The position numbers were made by a program, and so were the translations under genes. DNA of 64,000 bases from Neorhizobium huautlense. GTDB taxonomy: Bacteria; Pseudomonadota; Alphaproteobacteria; Rhizobiales; Rhizobiaceae. The stretch lies in contig NZ_JAUSRF010000007.1 in the NCBI RefSeq assembly GCF_030811685.1, positions 124,001 to 188,000 of the forward strand, written 5' to 3'. The notes beneath the pieces are model-generated. The model saw only the letters and a list, made by a program, of their open reading frames with translations. It did no database searches and had not been told where the DNA came from. This document shows, piece after piece, positions 63,993 through 64,000 of this stretch; position 1 is the stretch's first letter, and every line of letters starts with the position of its first letter.

Positions 63993-64000
63993 CGAAATGT

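Overview
The window comes from the chromosome of an alphaproteobacterium of the Rhizobiaceae (Agrobacterium/Rhizobium/Sinorhizobium type). The evidence is the GC-rich coding sequence, the rhizobial motility set (MotC, MotE, FliK formerly called MotD, VisN/VisR, CheS, CheT, two CheY proteins, an IcpA-like soluble receptor), the lpiA/mprF-acvB pair, and a hisD-UPF0262-infA-maf block.

Layout. 48-5451 (minus): FliH-like protein, motB, motC, fliK and a lytic transglycosylase. 5755-9213 (minus): three flagellin genes, each its own unit with a terminator-like hairpin; the last two encode near-twin proteins. 9548-19126: an accessory block between the flagellins and fliP, holding a GT41/SPINDLY-like glycosyltransferase, two GT2 enzymes, a GT4-methyltransferase fusion, a HAD-type hydrolase, a methyltransferase and a protein of unknown family. 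19300-28197 (minus): the long operon flgF-fliI-orf191-flgB-flgC-fliE-flgG-flgA-flgI-motE-flgH-fliL-fliP. 28469-33807 (plus): motA-fliM-fliN-fliG, a terminator, then flhB-orf147. 33875-37379 (minus): visR, visN and fliF. 37496-45914 (minus): the full che operon, icpA-cheS-cheY1-cheA-cheW-cheR-cheB-cheY2-cheD-cheT.

To the right the genome returns to general functions: a 37-codon membrane miniprotein, mprF/lpiA-acvB (lysyl-phosphatidylglycerol synthesis and turnover), a TerC-family membrane protein behind a hairpin-rich leader, a flavoprotein preceded by a coupled 19-codon ORF, a copper-delivery set for cytochrome oxidase (DUF2946-like, PCuAC, SCO1), a Cache-domain chemoreceptor, a PAS-GGDEF diguanylate cyclase, tRNA-Phe, and the block yacG-maf-infA-lmwPTP-UPF0262-hisD-DUF2948 followed by a short-chain dehydrogenase.

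How the parts may work together. VisN/VisR sit at the top of the rhizobial motility cascade. A shared element (CTAG, 9 nt, CTTGYGCGAA) lies in three flagellar intergenic regions, upstream of the motB, flgF/motA and fliF units, and is a candidate class II control site. CtrA-like boxes (TTAA-N7-TTAACC) lie upstream of one flagellin gene, with half-sites upstream of a second flagellin and of the che operon. The glycosyltransferase block beside the flagellins most plausibly decorates flagellin or another surface glycan; this is inferred from position and families. It is the most likely place for an undescribed system here.
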